A stretch of DNA of 36,426 nucleotides from Bacillota bacterium. GTDB taxonomy: Bacteria > Bacillota > UBA4882 > UBA8346. A program made the position numbers and the translations under genes. Positions within the stretch are counted from its first letter, which is position 1, and each line of letters opens with the position of its first letter. The notes under the pieces are model-generated. The model did not search any database. It had not been told where the DNA came from and saw only the letters and a program-made list of their open reading frames with translations. Where the stretch lies: the NCBI GenBank assembly GCA_029776595.1, contig JAKOSX010000139.1, forward strand, positions 1 to 36,426, in the 5' to 3' direction. This document shows positions 9,331 to 17,423 of this stretch, piece by piece.

Positions 9331-9356
9331 GTTTCATAATATGAAACAGCGTTTCA
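9331..9356. promoter_or_regulatory. Two overlapping IclR-type operator palindromes
   Basis: GTTTCATAATATGAAAC at 9331-9347 is a perfect palindrome around one central base. TGAAACAGCGTTTCA at 9342-9356 is a second perfect one with a 3-base centre. They share the half-site TGAAAC at 9342-9347. The half-site is the one used by KdgR and related IclR proteins. They lie between the promoter and the start codon of the regulator gene, in the position of an autoregulatory roadblock. Confidence 0.8.
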
Positions 9357-9375
9357 AATCTTCGCAACCATATAA

Positions 9376-9404
9376 ATTATAGCTTTTTTTGGAATGGATG
9401 TCTA
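9376..9404 (-). promoter_or_regulatory. Sigma-A-type promoter of the IclR regulator gene
   Basis: On the minus strand TAGACA (one mismatch to TTGACA), a 17-base spacer and a perfect TATAAT. The predicted transcript start near 9369 places the operators at roughly +13 to +38. Confidence 0.8.
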
Positions 9405-9727
9405 GAGTATTTACATTTAGCATGTACCAAAATGCACTTCAGAAGAAATTTGTCCAATTTTTAATTCAGGCTAAGATATTGTTCCAAAACCTATATACGA
9501 AATTATTTTTGTAAATGTTATGAAAATTATCGCATTCAGCCTTTCCCAACAACTACCTCCTTCAAAATCGGCCTAACGGCCTATCGGAGTGAGCTCAATG
9601 AACGAGTCTTTCCCAAAGGGGTTGTTCGGTCAACCCCAACGGTATCGCCCCTGATTCGGAAGGTGCAGGAGGACGAACAGCGCCTTCTGCTGACAAGCAA
9701 AGCATTTCACGTATTTGAAGTATTATG
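9405..9727. other. Gene-free stretch with two strong hairpins and an open frame without a start
   Basis: No gene can be supported here. The left half is AT-rich. From about 9570 the base composition rises and two stems appear: GGGGTTG/CAACCCC around a TTCGGT loop (9618-9637), and GAAGGTGC/GCGCCTTC with one G-U pair (9659-9687). A plus-strand frame is open from 9462 to its TGA at 9727 but has no ATG near a ribosome binding site. A minus-strand frame of 37 codons is also open in the same place. It could be a small RNA, a repeat unit or a decayed gene. Confidence 0.4.
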
Positions 9728-9764
9728 AAAAAAATTAACCCTCCACCTTTCCAGGAAAAGGGTT
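9728..9764 (-). terminator. Terminator of the beta-propeller gene
   Basis: On the minus strand an imperfect stem (AACCCT near one end, AGGGTT near the other, with inner CC/GG pairs) is followed by AATTTTTTT. It lies about 70 bases after the stop codon at 9832. Confidence 0.65.
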
Positions 9765-9831
9765 AATCCCATTCGTTAAAACTCACCTGCATCTCACACA
9801 GCATAATAATTATTTTCAAATGATTTTATAT

Positions 9832-10899
9832 TTATTCCGTAAACAGCATCGTCACCGGATTATATACCGCCAGGAACATTTGCATTTGATTGCCGTTTAA
9901 CGGCAGATAACCGGTTGCGGCCACCTTGCCCTCTTGGTTGAGGATCAACTGGGTTATGCCGCTGGGGAAAGAAATCTCATGATTATCCCATCGCAAAGTG
10001 GTGTCGTCCGCGTCCAGTGCCGCCACATAAGCATGGTCAAAATTGTTCACGATCAAGCTACCCCCGACAGCCAATCCGCGTTCCGGCAAAGGGACAACGG
10101 TCGTCACGTTCAGATCGCCCCGTTGATGAGCCCAGATAATATTCCCGCTGCAATCGATCTGCATCACTACGGATTTGGCAGCGATGACGAAATTGCCCTC
10201 CTCCGTTTCAGCGATATCACTGTCCAGAAGCACGAAAATTTCAAATTCGTCATATATCCGTTCCCATACCCGATTTCCTTCGGCATCCAACTTTAATACA
10301 AAAATATGGCTGTTTAGCGTTCCCGGAATATTCCGGGCACCGGTCAGGATGTATCCTCCATCCCGGGTTTGCCCGATGGAAAAAGCGATGCCCGTATCAT
10401 AGCGCATATCCCATTCCAACCGGTTCATGGCATCAAATTTAAGTACCCGGGTTCCGTTCGCATTGCTCCCCTTTTCAATGAAATAACCGGCTACCACAAA
10501 ACCTCCGTCGGCAGTGGCTGCGGCATCTTGCCCGTCGCTCTGTTCTGTGGTACTGCCAAATGCCTCCTGCCAAAGAATTCGCCCATCCGGGTCCAACCGG
10601 ACCACCCAGATATATTCATCTCCCACAGACTCCGAATAGAAAAAGGCCCCTGTCGTGACAATGTCCCCGTTCCCGACCAAAGCAACGGCTTTGAAAAATA
10701 CGGTAAATGCTGAATCATAAACTTCTTCCCAGATAACATTTCCGAAAGCATCAACCCGGATAGCAACAGCGGATGAATCGCCGTCGGGTTCAAAGACCCG
10801 CCCCACCAGGATATAATTGCCGGACTCCGTTTGGGCCAGGCCATTGGCAATGGCCGAATCTCCCGGCAGATACGTATTGGCAACCTCCAATTGAGCCAT
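9832..10899 (-). CDS. Beta-propeller repeat protein without signal peptide, function unknown
   Basis: A 355-residue protein made of about six to seven repeats of 45-50 residues. Each repeat reads roughly as GGYILTGA, then a VLKLDAEGNRVWER-type strand, so the shape is a PQQ/Kelch-like beta-propeller. Examples of the repeat core are AIRVDAFGNVIWEEVY, VVRLDPDGRILWQEAFG and VLKFDAMNRLEWDMRY. Such repeats occur in secreted adhesion and surface proteins, but no signal peptide is seen after the chosen ATG, which has a good GGGGAG ribosome binding site, so it may be cytoplasmic or exported in another way. It is a single gene with a terminator and no close partner. I do not recognise a specific function. 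Confidence 0.75.
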   Translation of the reverse strand: MAQLEVANTYLPGDSAIANGLAQTESGNYILVGRVFEPDGDSSAVAIRVDAFGNVIWEEVYDSAFTVFFKAVALVGNGDIVTTGAFFYSESVGDEYIWVVRLDPDGRILWQEAFGSTTEQSDGQDAAATADGGFVVAGYFIEKGSNANGTRVLKFDAMNRLEWDMRYDTGIAFSIGQTRDGGYILTGARNIPGTLNSHIFVLKLDAEGNRVWERIYDEFEIFVLLDSDIAETEEGNFVIAAKSVVMQIDCSGNIIWAHQRGDLNVTTVVPLPERGLAVGGSLIVNNFDHAYVAALDADDTTLRWDNHEISFPSGITQLILNQEGKVAATGYLPLNGNQMQMFLAVYNPVTMLFTE

Positions 10900-11260
10900 C
10901 GGATCACTCCCCGTAATTTGCTATATACCATCTTATTGCGAACCTTTAAAAAAGGAACAGCGAAAATATCATAAAGTATAATATGACACATTGGACCTGT
11001 TGCCCAAAACTATCGGACATCGCTTCATTGGATTGCATATAATTTTACAAACCCCAGAAACACCATGCCGTTGGCGGTGACCAATCCGGAACCGCCATCA
11101 ACCGAAGTTGAACAACCCGCAAATCGAAGGATGCAACAGTGCTGATATAAACGATATTTTAGAAGATGCTCCTCACTCCGTACCCAAACAGAAAAAACCG
11201 CAAGGTTGTCAGGAGTCTACTGCCGGTCATTAAACATTAAAATATTCTTTAAATAAAAAA
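10900..11260. other. Gene-free stretch upstream of the beta-propeller gene, with a possible decayed small ORF
   Basis: The part next to 10899 should hold the promoter of the beta-propeller gene; TATACT is present on the minus strand near 10975 but without a well-placed -35. On the plus strand an ATG at 11065 opens 26 hydrophilic codons, and after a +1 shift a second frame continues to TAA at 11231-11233 with PHSVPKQKKPQGC-like content. There is no ribosome binding site, so this is at best a gene remnant. Confidence 0.3.
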
Positions 11261-11287
11261 GAAGTGTCATCCGACACTCCTTTTTTT
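11261..11287. terminator. Terminator of the helical-repeat protein gene (works in both directions)
   Basis: Stem AGTGTC/GACACT with a 4-base loop. T-runs lie on the right side (plus strand) and A-runs on the left, giving a T-run on the minus strand as well. It directly follows the end of the minus-strand gene at 11313. Confidence 0.8.
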
Positions 11288-11312
11288 ATTCGCCGCCTTT
11301 GATAGACAAAGC

Positions 11313-13628
11313 CTAATTTTTCTTCAGGTAATCCTTTAACGTTGCACATTCTTCAATGACTTGTTGATAATATTGGGTCTTGGAATACTTTTCGCGCAAT
11401 ATGTCAAAATAATAAGCCATGCCTTTACCCGGCTCATGGAAACCCCGATAAAACGAAAACTTAGTCATGCAAGCCGCTGCCAAGAAACAGCATTTTGCCG
11501 CCAGTTCCGGATCTTCGGTGACATTCATGGCTTTCACATAATATTCCAAAGCCACTTTCCGTCTGCCGTATTCCTTCCAGAAAGCCTGATACTGCCGCTT
11601 TAACACGCTGTGAAGTCCGTGGATTTCAAAGGGATACTGCGGATCAAAACGCCAAATTGTCGAACTGTACGGCCATAACTGTCCGTTAAATCCCCAAAAC
11701 GGCGAATGGAAAAAACCGTTGGCGATTTGATAATAATAATATCCTGCATTTGCCCGATCTTTTTCGGCCAAGTTTTGCAACTCGATGACTTTCCGGGTAA
11801 ACTCCAGCTTTGTATACCGGGGAAATCCGTTTTCCGGATATTGGTAAAGACCGGTTCGGGGATTGTAATAGTTCTGTTCAAAACTGGTTTCCACCAGATC
11901 AACATCATTCCGCCGCAACCGTTCCCAATATCCCTCGGAAATCTGTGAAAACTTGGCCAAAGCCTCTGCGTACCGGCCTTTTCTGAGCAGCCGGGTTCCT
12001 TCGACGGAAAGATAGTCGTCAAAAGTCCAGGGCAACCCGGTGGTTATCCTCTGCTCAAAGGGGGTTTTATTCGGTTTGCTCAATAAATCCAGGAGTGCAT
12101 TCATCTGGGCCGAATCGGGATAAAGCTCCAACAGATAATCATGCTCGGTGCCGGCCTTGGCCATCATGCAATAAGCTTTCGGAAAATCCTGATGAATCAG
12201 ATATTTTTGTCCCAACAACGTATAAAAGGCTTGATGGATTTGTGCCCGATTATCGGGCTGATCTTTATAATCATCCAGCCATTGCAGGACGGCCAGAGAT
12301 TTATTTTCAAACTCCGGCGTGATTTTAGGTTGTTTCACCGCTTGGTTCAATAATTTCAATAGCTGAATCTGATACCACAGGTCAGAATTTTGGGACGGGC
12401 ATAACGATTCGGCCTTTGCCAGATATGTATCGGCTTCCTCGTGGGAACGAAGTAAAATATGGATATATCCGCCTGCAGCATACCAAAGGGCCGGCTGGCG
12501 AACTTTCGTTTTGTCCACCGAATCGATGAAATCAAGCAATTCCGGGAGGAGAAAACCTCCCCATGTCATCTCTTCTTCCAGATACAATGCATAATTGTCG
12601 AAAAAGTAGCCGGAATTAACAACCGAGCATTCCAATTGGTTGATATACCGGACCAGCAACACTTCGGCACGGGAAGACTTGGGTTCCAACTTGATGATTT
12701 CTTCCAACGGTTCCAGGTTAAAGTGATTTTGCTTCAATCCCTGCAACATCCACAAGGTCGCTTTTTGGCGCGGGTCCTTGGCCAGCCGCAGACATTCCTG
12801 CCAAACCGGTTCCAACGGAATATAAAAATCCAGATATGCTTCGTCCATCATGGCCGGATTCTGGTCAAACATCAAAGCGGTATTGACTAACGCTTCGCTT
12901 TTTTTGCCCATGGCTTTCAACGCGCCGTTGCGGTGGCGGGCCGCCCACTCCCAAATCACGCTGTTTTTGGGCAACGGGGCGACGTATTGGTTGAATAAAT
13001 CGATACATAAACGATAATCTTTAACATAGTGAGCCAAGCGGACCATTTGATATCCATAGCGGACTTTAAAGAAGGAAGACGAAACGCTTTGGTAACGGCG
13101 TTTTGCCTCTTCAAGCAATTTTAGCATCGGTGCAGGTTTCCGGCGTTCCGCCATCTCCTCTTCGAGGTCCCAGGACCAACGGTCGACCACACAGTAGGGT
13201 TCGCACCGCTTTGCGAAGATCAGGTATTCCAATGCCGCTCGGTGTTCCGGACGCATCAAAACCGTTTTCCACCGCTGTTGTTTAAGTCTGTCCGGATTTT
13301 GCAGATCGCTGAGAGGAACTTTATAGACCAGTTGTCGGATATCGTCCAGGGAAAGCAGGTCACCGAACCATTTTTCCCATTCCTTCAGATTGAGGGTTTC
13401 ACGGTTCTTCAAAATATCATTATCCCACTGGGTCTTGCTCCGGTCGTGGCGCTCATCAAAATAAAAACGTTCAAAGAGCGAATCATTAGCCAATGACGAC
13501 AGAAAGAAGATGGTCTCGTTCTCGAAATAGCTTGGCTCATAAGCACAAGCCTGCGCCAGAGGAAACTGGTTTACTGTCAGCCAAAAGCTAAAAAGTAAAA
13601 GCAGCAAAAATGCTCCGGATCTTCGCAT
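11313..13628 (-). CDS. Secreted helical-repeat (TPR-like) protein, function unknown
   Basis: A 771-residue protein with a clear signal peptide (Arg-Arg, then a Leu/Phe-rich core, cleavage after QACA near residue 29). The mature part is almost wholly helical. Several pairs of helices look like degenerate tetratricopeptide repeats, for example FKVRYGYQMVRLAHYVKDYR, ALWYAAGGYIHILLRSHEEA and RLLRKGRYAEALAKFSQISE. Repeated Trp/Tyr-rich segments near 590-680 (YYYYQIANGFFHSPFWGF) suggest a binding surface. Its start lies inside the end of the upstream lipoprotein gene (41-base overlap) with a strong AAGGAGG, so the two are translationally coupled and probably work together in the envelope. I do not recognise a named family; the helical-repeat reading is by eye. 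Confidence 0.8.
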   Translation of the reverse strand: MRRSGAFLLLLLFSFWLTVNQFPLAQACAYEPSYFENETIFFLSSLANDSLFERFYFDERHDRSKTQWDNDILKNRETLNLKEWEKWFGDLLSLDDIRQLVYKVPLSDLQNPDRLKQQRWKTVLMRPEHRAALEYLIFAKRCEPYCVVDRWSWDLEEEMAERRKPAPMLKLLEEAKRRYQSVSSSFFKVRYGYQMVRLAHYVKDYRLCIDLFNQYVAPLPKNSVIWEWAARHRNGALKAMGKKSEALVNTALMFDQNPAMMDEAYLDFYIPLEPVWQECLRLAKDPRQKATLWMLQGLKQNHFNLEPLEEIIKLEPKSSRAEVLLVRYINQLECSVVNSGYFFDNYALYLEEEMTWGGFLLPELLDFIDSVDKTKVRQPALWYAAGGYIHILLRSHEEADTYLAKAESLCPSQNSDLWYQIQLLKLLNQAVKQPKITPEFENKSLAVLQWLDDYKDQPDNRAQIHQAFYTLLGQKYLIHQDFPKAYCMMAKAGTEHDYLLELYPDSAQMNALLDLLSKPNKTPFEQRITTGLPWTFDDYLSVEGTRLLRKGRYAEALAKFSQISEGYWERLRRNDVDLVETSFEQNYYNPRTGLYQYPENGFPRYTKLEFTRKVIELQNLAEKDRANAGYYYYQIANGFFHSPFWGFNGQLWPYSSTIWRFDPQYPFEIHGLHSVLKRQYQAFWKEYGRRKVALEYYVKAMNVTEDPELAAKCCFLAAACMTKFSFYRGFHEPGKGMAYYFDILREKYSKTQYYQQVIEECATLKDYLKKN

Positions 13629-14619
13629 AACCCGTCCTCCTTATGCTCAAATCGTCAAAATGATACAACGAAACGTAAATTCGTTCATATTTCATTTTAC
13701 GCCGCAATGTTTTACTCACCGCGATCACCTCCCGGGGGTGCGCCGTTTCCAGACGCACTGTATCCCGGTGGTACAGCCGGACCCCTCGGATGGAAGTATC
13801 GTGAAGCACCTCGACGATGCCCTTTCGCTTTTTGGCAAAAACTTTCGGGTTTTTCAGGTCTTCTTCGCCTAAATTGTTAATCAGGCCGATAAACCGGTTG
13901 TGCTGAAATACCACGCCCCATGAGAAGATGGGCAATGCCACATCCAATGGAAGCGGGTACCGGTCGATATTGGAAATATAATCCCTGACAACGGCGGGAT
14001 TAAATATGGAGTTTTTCGTGTTTCGTTTCTGGACCGGCTCCACATTATAGACCATCAACATGCCCCGGTCGGCAGGCGGCACACCGGTCTGATCTTTGTA
14101 TTTGATCTGGTGCAGACGGATAGTGGCTGAAAGGCTGATGTTTCGTTCTCTAAGACGGCTACGAATTCCCCGGACCAATTGAAAAAATTTCTCTCGGGTG
14201 GTTCGATTCCAATCGCAGTCCACCTGTATTTCGTTGACGGGCTGTACCAGATTGTTGTCGGCCATCCGCAATACTTTTCCTGTAATTTTTCCCGCCAGAT
14301 CGTCCACCGCGTCTTGAGGGAGATTGATCAACGTCGAATTGGTGATAAAAACCGTCGGAACCACATCCAAATTTTCCGGCGGTTTAGTTGCAAACCGGAC
14401 CTCCGCCTCCGGCACCGCCCTCCCCTGCCAAACCACATCGAAGAACCTCACATACAGCCGGCCGACCCCCAGCCGGCGCAAGGTCTCCAACTGGTTCTCC
14501 GACAACTGAAACGTGGATTTCCAATAATAAAAACTGGGCTCAACGGTGCGGCGTTGGCCACAAGAAGAAAGCGTAAATACAAACGATAACAAAAGCAGCA
14601 AAATAATATAACGCTTCAT
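13588..14619 (-). CDS. Lipoprotein with probable TIM-barrel (DUF3142-like) fold
   Basis: A 343-residue lipoprotein: the signal peptide ends in a lipobox, TLSSC, so the Cys at about residue 20 should be lipid-modified. The mature part has the strand-helix order of a glycosidase-like barrel: LGVGRLYVRFFDVVW, NLDVVPTVFITN, NEIQVDCDWNRTTREKFF, ISLSATIRLHQIKY, DRGMLMVYNVEP and LPLDVALPIFSWGVVF. The EIQVDCDW segment recalls the QxDxD motif of DUF3142-type proteins. Similar unnamed proteins occur in Bacteroidetes as far as I recall. The start ATG at 14619 has GGAG at six bases; a TTG twelve bases upstream is less likely. It is the first gene of a coupled pair with the helical-repeat protein. Its substrate, if it is an enzyme, is unknown. 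Confidence 0.78.
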   Translation of the reverse strand: MKRYIILLLLLSFVFTLSSCGQRRTVEPSFYYWKSTFQLSENQLETLRRLGVGRLYVRFFDVVWQGRAVPEAEVRFATKPPENLDVVPTVFITNSTLINLPQDAVDDLAGKITGKVLRMADNNLVQPVNEIQVDCDWNRTTREKFFQLVRGIRSRLRERNISLSATIRLHQIKYKDQTGVPPADRGMLMVYNVEPVQKRNTKNSIFNPAVVRDYISNIDRYPLPLDVALPIFSWGVVFQHNRFIGLINNLGEEDLKNPKVFAKKRKGIVEVLHDTSIRGVRLYHRDTVRLETAHPREVIAVSKTLRRKMKYERIYVSLYHFDDLSIRRTGYAKIRSIFAAFTF

Positions 14620-14825
14620 GATGTACTCCAAATATACATTGACTTTTTCCAGTTCATTTCATCGATTCCTATCTTTGTATTTTGAAAAGTCATTCGACAT
14701 CTTTAAGATGATTCCTTTTCTCTCATCCATGAGAAGCAACTTGTAATAACGGCTTAAGCGAATAAAAAATAAAGCTTTAAAATTCGCTTTTATAAGTGAA
14801 CCAAAAGTTTTATACCAACTGAAAA

Positions 14826-15476
14826 TTAACGAACGGCTTTCAGTATATGGGTCGCTCCCCATTGCTTCAATATTTCAACTGAGGAAAAACCGGCAGCTTT
14901 CAGGCAACCCACTTCACGTTGGACAGTCAACGGAGTATCATAATGAACAAAATCTTCATCCACGATACCTTGCTCTTTTCTCAACCGAAGCAGCTCACTT
15001 CGATGAAAATTTTCCTCTTCTTCAGAAAGGGCAAAATAATCGGTCAGAATAAAGTATCCGTTCGCTTTTAGCGAAAACCGTAGTTTTTCATATAACGGAA
15101 TCTTTTCTGCCGCCGTAAAATGATGCAACGATTCTACCGATACAGCCGCATCAAACTGTTCAACCCCAAACGGAATATCAAAATACGATCCGAGAATCAA
15201 GGTAATGTCTTTATCCGCAAATTTTTCTTTCAACCGGTTCAGCATACCCGGAGCCAAATCGATACCGGTAACCCTTGCCGATGGGTTTAACGGAAAATAA
15301 AAATCCAGTTCCAATCCAGTCCCGCATCCCAAATCAAGAATATGACACCCGGGATCCTGCGGAAGATTTTGAGCGGTAAAAAGATAAAACTCCTTCGCCG
15401 AGTCAATACAGTTCAATTGGTGATCTTCATAAATCTCTAAGCGGTTATCAAAAAACTCGCCCATTTTTTCGAGCAT
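14826..15476 (-). CDS. Class I SAM-dependent methyltransferase
   Basis: A 216-residue methyltransferase with the Rossmann-type core: motif I ILDLGCGTGLELDF, the acidic end of strand 2 in VTGIDLAP, the strand 4 region FDAAVSVESLHHF and the post-motif YFILTDYF. The substrate cannot be told; the family covers small molecules, RNA and proteins. The start has GAGGT at a normal distance. Downstream at 14640-14825 I see no gene, only an AT-rich stem (AAGCGAAT/ATTCGCTT). It lies 146 bases downstream of the MFS transporter gene in the same direction, but a functional link is not shown. Confidence 0.88.
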   Translation of the reverse strand: MLEKMGEFFDNRLEIYEDHQLNCIDSAKEFYLFTAQNLPQDPGCHILDLGCGTGLELDFYFPLNPSARVTGIDLAPGMLNRLKEKFADKDITLILGSYFDIPFGVEQFDAAVSVESLHHFTAAEKIPLYEKLRFSLKANGYFILTDYFALSEEEENFHRSELLRLRKEQGIVDEDFVHYDTPLTVQREVGCLKAAGFSSVEILKQWGATHILKAVR

Positions 15477-15622
15477 AGCTTACCTCACATTTTAAGTATT
15501 TCTTCTCTCTTATGATATAGCATGGCGGAAACTTTTCATAGCACCACTTTAACTTTGATATCATCCGGTATCAAAACCGCAGGCCCGCCATCCATCCAAG
15601 AGCCACAACTCAACAAATAGGA

Positions 15623-16807
15623 TTATACCCTCCCAATACCCGCTTCTTTGCCATGAACCATATAATACGCGGGAATCAAACAAACCACAACAATCGCCAG
15701 GATAATATACATCATCTGAAATCCTACCCGTTCCGCAATTAACCCCAAAATATACGGGCCGATCCCCATTCCGCCGTCCATACAGATGTAATAGGTGGAA
15801 ATACCCAGTCCCAACCGGTGGGACGGTAATATTTTTCCGACGATCGTTTGGATGCCGGACATTAATGTCCCATACCCCATGGCCAATAATATCCCTGCAA
15901 GCAAAAGCAAAAAGCCGGTCCTGGCCATCGTAATGCCTAATAAACTGACCGCAAAGAAGAAAAAGGACGGATACATCACGATGTTTTCGCCTTTTTGGTC
16001 GAACAGTTTCCCGGCAACCGGCCGGACTAAAAATAAAAAGAGCGCATATACGACAAAGAAAAATGAAGCAGCCTTGGTTAAATTCATCTGGATTGCATAC
16101 GAATTGATAAAGGAAACGATCCCCGAATAGGCAATCCCGCTGATAAACATCAAAAATGCAACAGGAAACGCTTTCTTTTCATAAAAATCATTAATTCCGA
16201 AGCTCCTCTTGATCTTCTCTTTTTCTTCACGGCTTACATCAATCTCCGTGATCTTGGCCAATGTTCCCAAAACGAATGCGGAAACACTGAAAATAATGGA
16301 AAAAATGAATATCACGGGATAACCGAAATGGTTGACCAAATACAAAGCAAAAAAAGGCCCAATGGCCGTTCCGGCTGCATTGCTTAAGGAAAAATAACCA
16401 ATCCCCTCGCCTTGCCTGCCCGGAGGTAAAATTGACATATTCGCCGTCGTCAAAACCGTGGTTGAAATCCCAAAGCCAATCCCATGGATAAATCGAATCA
16501 CCATTAAACATTGAATGCCTTTGACAAACAGATAAGCCATGGAACCGGTCAAAAATAATCCCAGGCCGCAATAGAGCATCCTTTTCCTGCCGACGACATC
16601 GATAAATTTCCCTGCATACAACCGGGCCGCCATTGCGCCAATCACAAAGATGCTCGCCGCCAACCCGGCGCTGCTTTTGGATGCATGAAAGTATTTCATG
16701 GCATAGACTGCCATGGACGTCAGCAATAAATAAAAAGTTAAAACAATAAAAAAATTGGACGCCAGTAACACAATAAAATCCTTCGTCCACATTCTATCCC
16801 GTTGCAT
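15623..16807 (-). CDS. MFS transporter
   Basis: Major facilitator superfamily permease of 394 residues with about twelve membrane segments. The loop between helices 2 and 3 carries the family motif in the form GKFIDVVGRKRMLYCG, and helix 4 has VIRFIHGIGFGIS. Drug or sugar efflux members of this size look alike, so the substrate is open. The ATG at 16807 follows AGGGGGAA. Its promoter is visible upstream. A weak 7-base inverted repeat (TTTGATA/TATCAAA, near 15553-15574) lies after the stop but lacks a T-run. Confidence 0.9.
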   Translation of the reverse strand: MQRDRMWTKDFIVLLASNFFIVLTFYLLLTSMAVYAMKYFHASKSSAGLAASIFVIGAMAARLYAGKFIDVVGRKRMLYCGLGLFLTGSMAYLFVKGIQCLMVIRFIHGIGFGISTTVLTTANMSILPPGRQGEGIGYFSLSNAAGTAIGPFFALYLVNHFGYPVIFIFSIIFSVSAFVLGTLAKITEIDVSREEKEKIKRSFGINDFYEKKAFPVAFLMFISGIAYSGIVSFINSYAIQMNLTKAASFFFVVYALFLFLVRPVAGKLFDQKGENIVMYPSFFFFAVSLLGITMARTGFLLLLAGILLAMGYGTLMSGIQTIVGKILPSHRLGLGISTYYICMDGGMGIGPYILGLIAERVGFQMMYIILAIVVVCLIPAYYMVHGKEAGIGRV

Positions 16808-16884
16808 TCAATTTCCCCCTGAAGTTATTCTTGAGGCATGCAGTTTATATCATATTCTCACAGCTAGAACAGAAAATATTTATT

Positions 16885-16913
16885 ATTTTACAAATATCTT
16901 TCAGCAAAGTCAA
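16885..16913 (-). promoter_or_regulatory. Sigma-A-type promoter of the MFS transporter gene
   Basis: On the minus strand TTGACT, a 17-base spacer, and TAAAAT. It is about 80 bases upstream of the MFS start codon and just downstream of a terminator, which isolates the gene from the pseudogene above it. Confidence 0.7.
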
Positions 16914-16942
16914 TGACCATTGGATTGCAATTATGAATGTGA

Positions 16943-16972
16943 CAAAAAAATAACAGGTGGGTTTCACCTGTT
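16943..16972 (-). terminator. Terminator after the frameshifted small gene
   Basis: Stem AACAGGTG/CACCTGTT with a 5-base loop followed on the minus strand by ATTTTTTT. It starts five bases after the stop codon at 16978, which supports that the reading frame before it is, or was, a real gene. Confidence 0.85.
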
Positions 16973-16977
16973 TATTT

Positions 16978-17230
16978 TTAATCGAGATTACTTTTTTTAA
17001 TTGATTTTAACGCCTTAATCGCCCTATCGATGGCTCGACTGTTTTTCACACTGGTATTCAACACTTTTATTCCAGACGGCTGCTTTTCTTTTTGAAATGT
17101 TCCCAAATACCCTGCACCCCTTTCGGCGTTGCAGCAAGCTCTTTTAGAGTTTCAATCGCTATTTTAATATTAATCAAGGTTTTTTCCTTGAATTCCAACC
17201 GTATTTTGGGTTTATCACTGAAACAATCAT
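16978..17230 (-). pseudogene. Frameshifted small gene (about 84 codons), function unknown
   Basis: An ATG at 17230 has a good AAGGGAGTG ribosome binding site, but its frame ends after 18 codons. The following protein-like sequence moves through two other frames: KPKIRLEFKEKTLINIKIAI and on to ELAATPKG in the second, then GYLGTFQKEKQPSGIKVLNT to the final SIKKSNLD and TAA in the third. Adding one base in the TAAACCC run near 17211 and one base in the GGGG run near 17128 restores a single frame of about 84 residues, Lys-rich and probably helical. A terminator follows directly. Both lesions are in short homopolymers, so they may be mutations or sequencing errors. I do not recognise the family. 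Confidence 0.5.
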
Positions 17231-17264
17231 TCCGATCACTCCCTTAAGTTCATTATATTATACG

Positions 17265-17423
17265 TTACCCTACACCAATTCGATTTTTAAAGATAGTGAC
17301 CCGATCATAATTTCGATTATATTGAAGTCTAATCAAAGAAGCCAGTCTTTTCCCTAAACGTTTATATCCTGATGGAGAAATCGGAACCACATATATTTTT
17401 ACTTTGGAATTCAAATAAACCAT
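17265..17423 (-). CDS. Small basic ORF of 52 residues, function unknown
   Basis: An open frame with a protein-like composition, KIYVVPISPSGYKRLGKRL followed by a basic helix-like stretch and VTIFKNRIGVG. It has no clear ribosome binding site, and the frame is open for another 14 codons upstream of the ATG, to a TGA. It lies just upstream of the frameshifted gene, in the same direction and the same AT-rich patch. Fragments in other frames further upstream look similar in style, so this may be the end of a larger decayed gene. No family is recognised. Confidence 0.35.
   Translation of the reverse strand: MVYLNSKVKIYVVPISPSGYKRLGKRLASLIRLQYNRNYDRVTIFKNRIGVG

Noticed and set aside
14659-14862. 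67-codon frame on the minus strand after the methyltransferase gene
   Set aside because: It starts inside the methyltransferase gene without a ribosome binding site and has no protein-like pattern.
15540-15580. Terminator after the MFS gene
   Set aside because: The 7-base TTTGATA/TATCAAA inverted repeat is AT-based and is not followed by a T-run on the minus strand.
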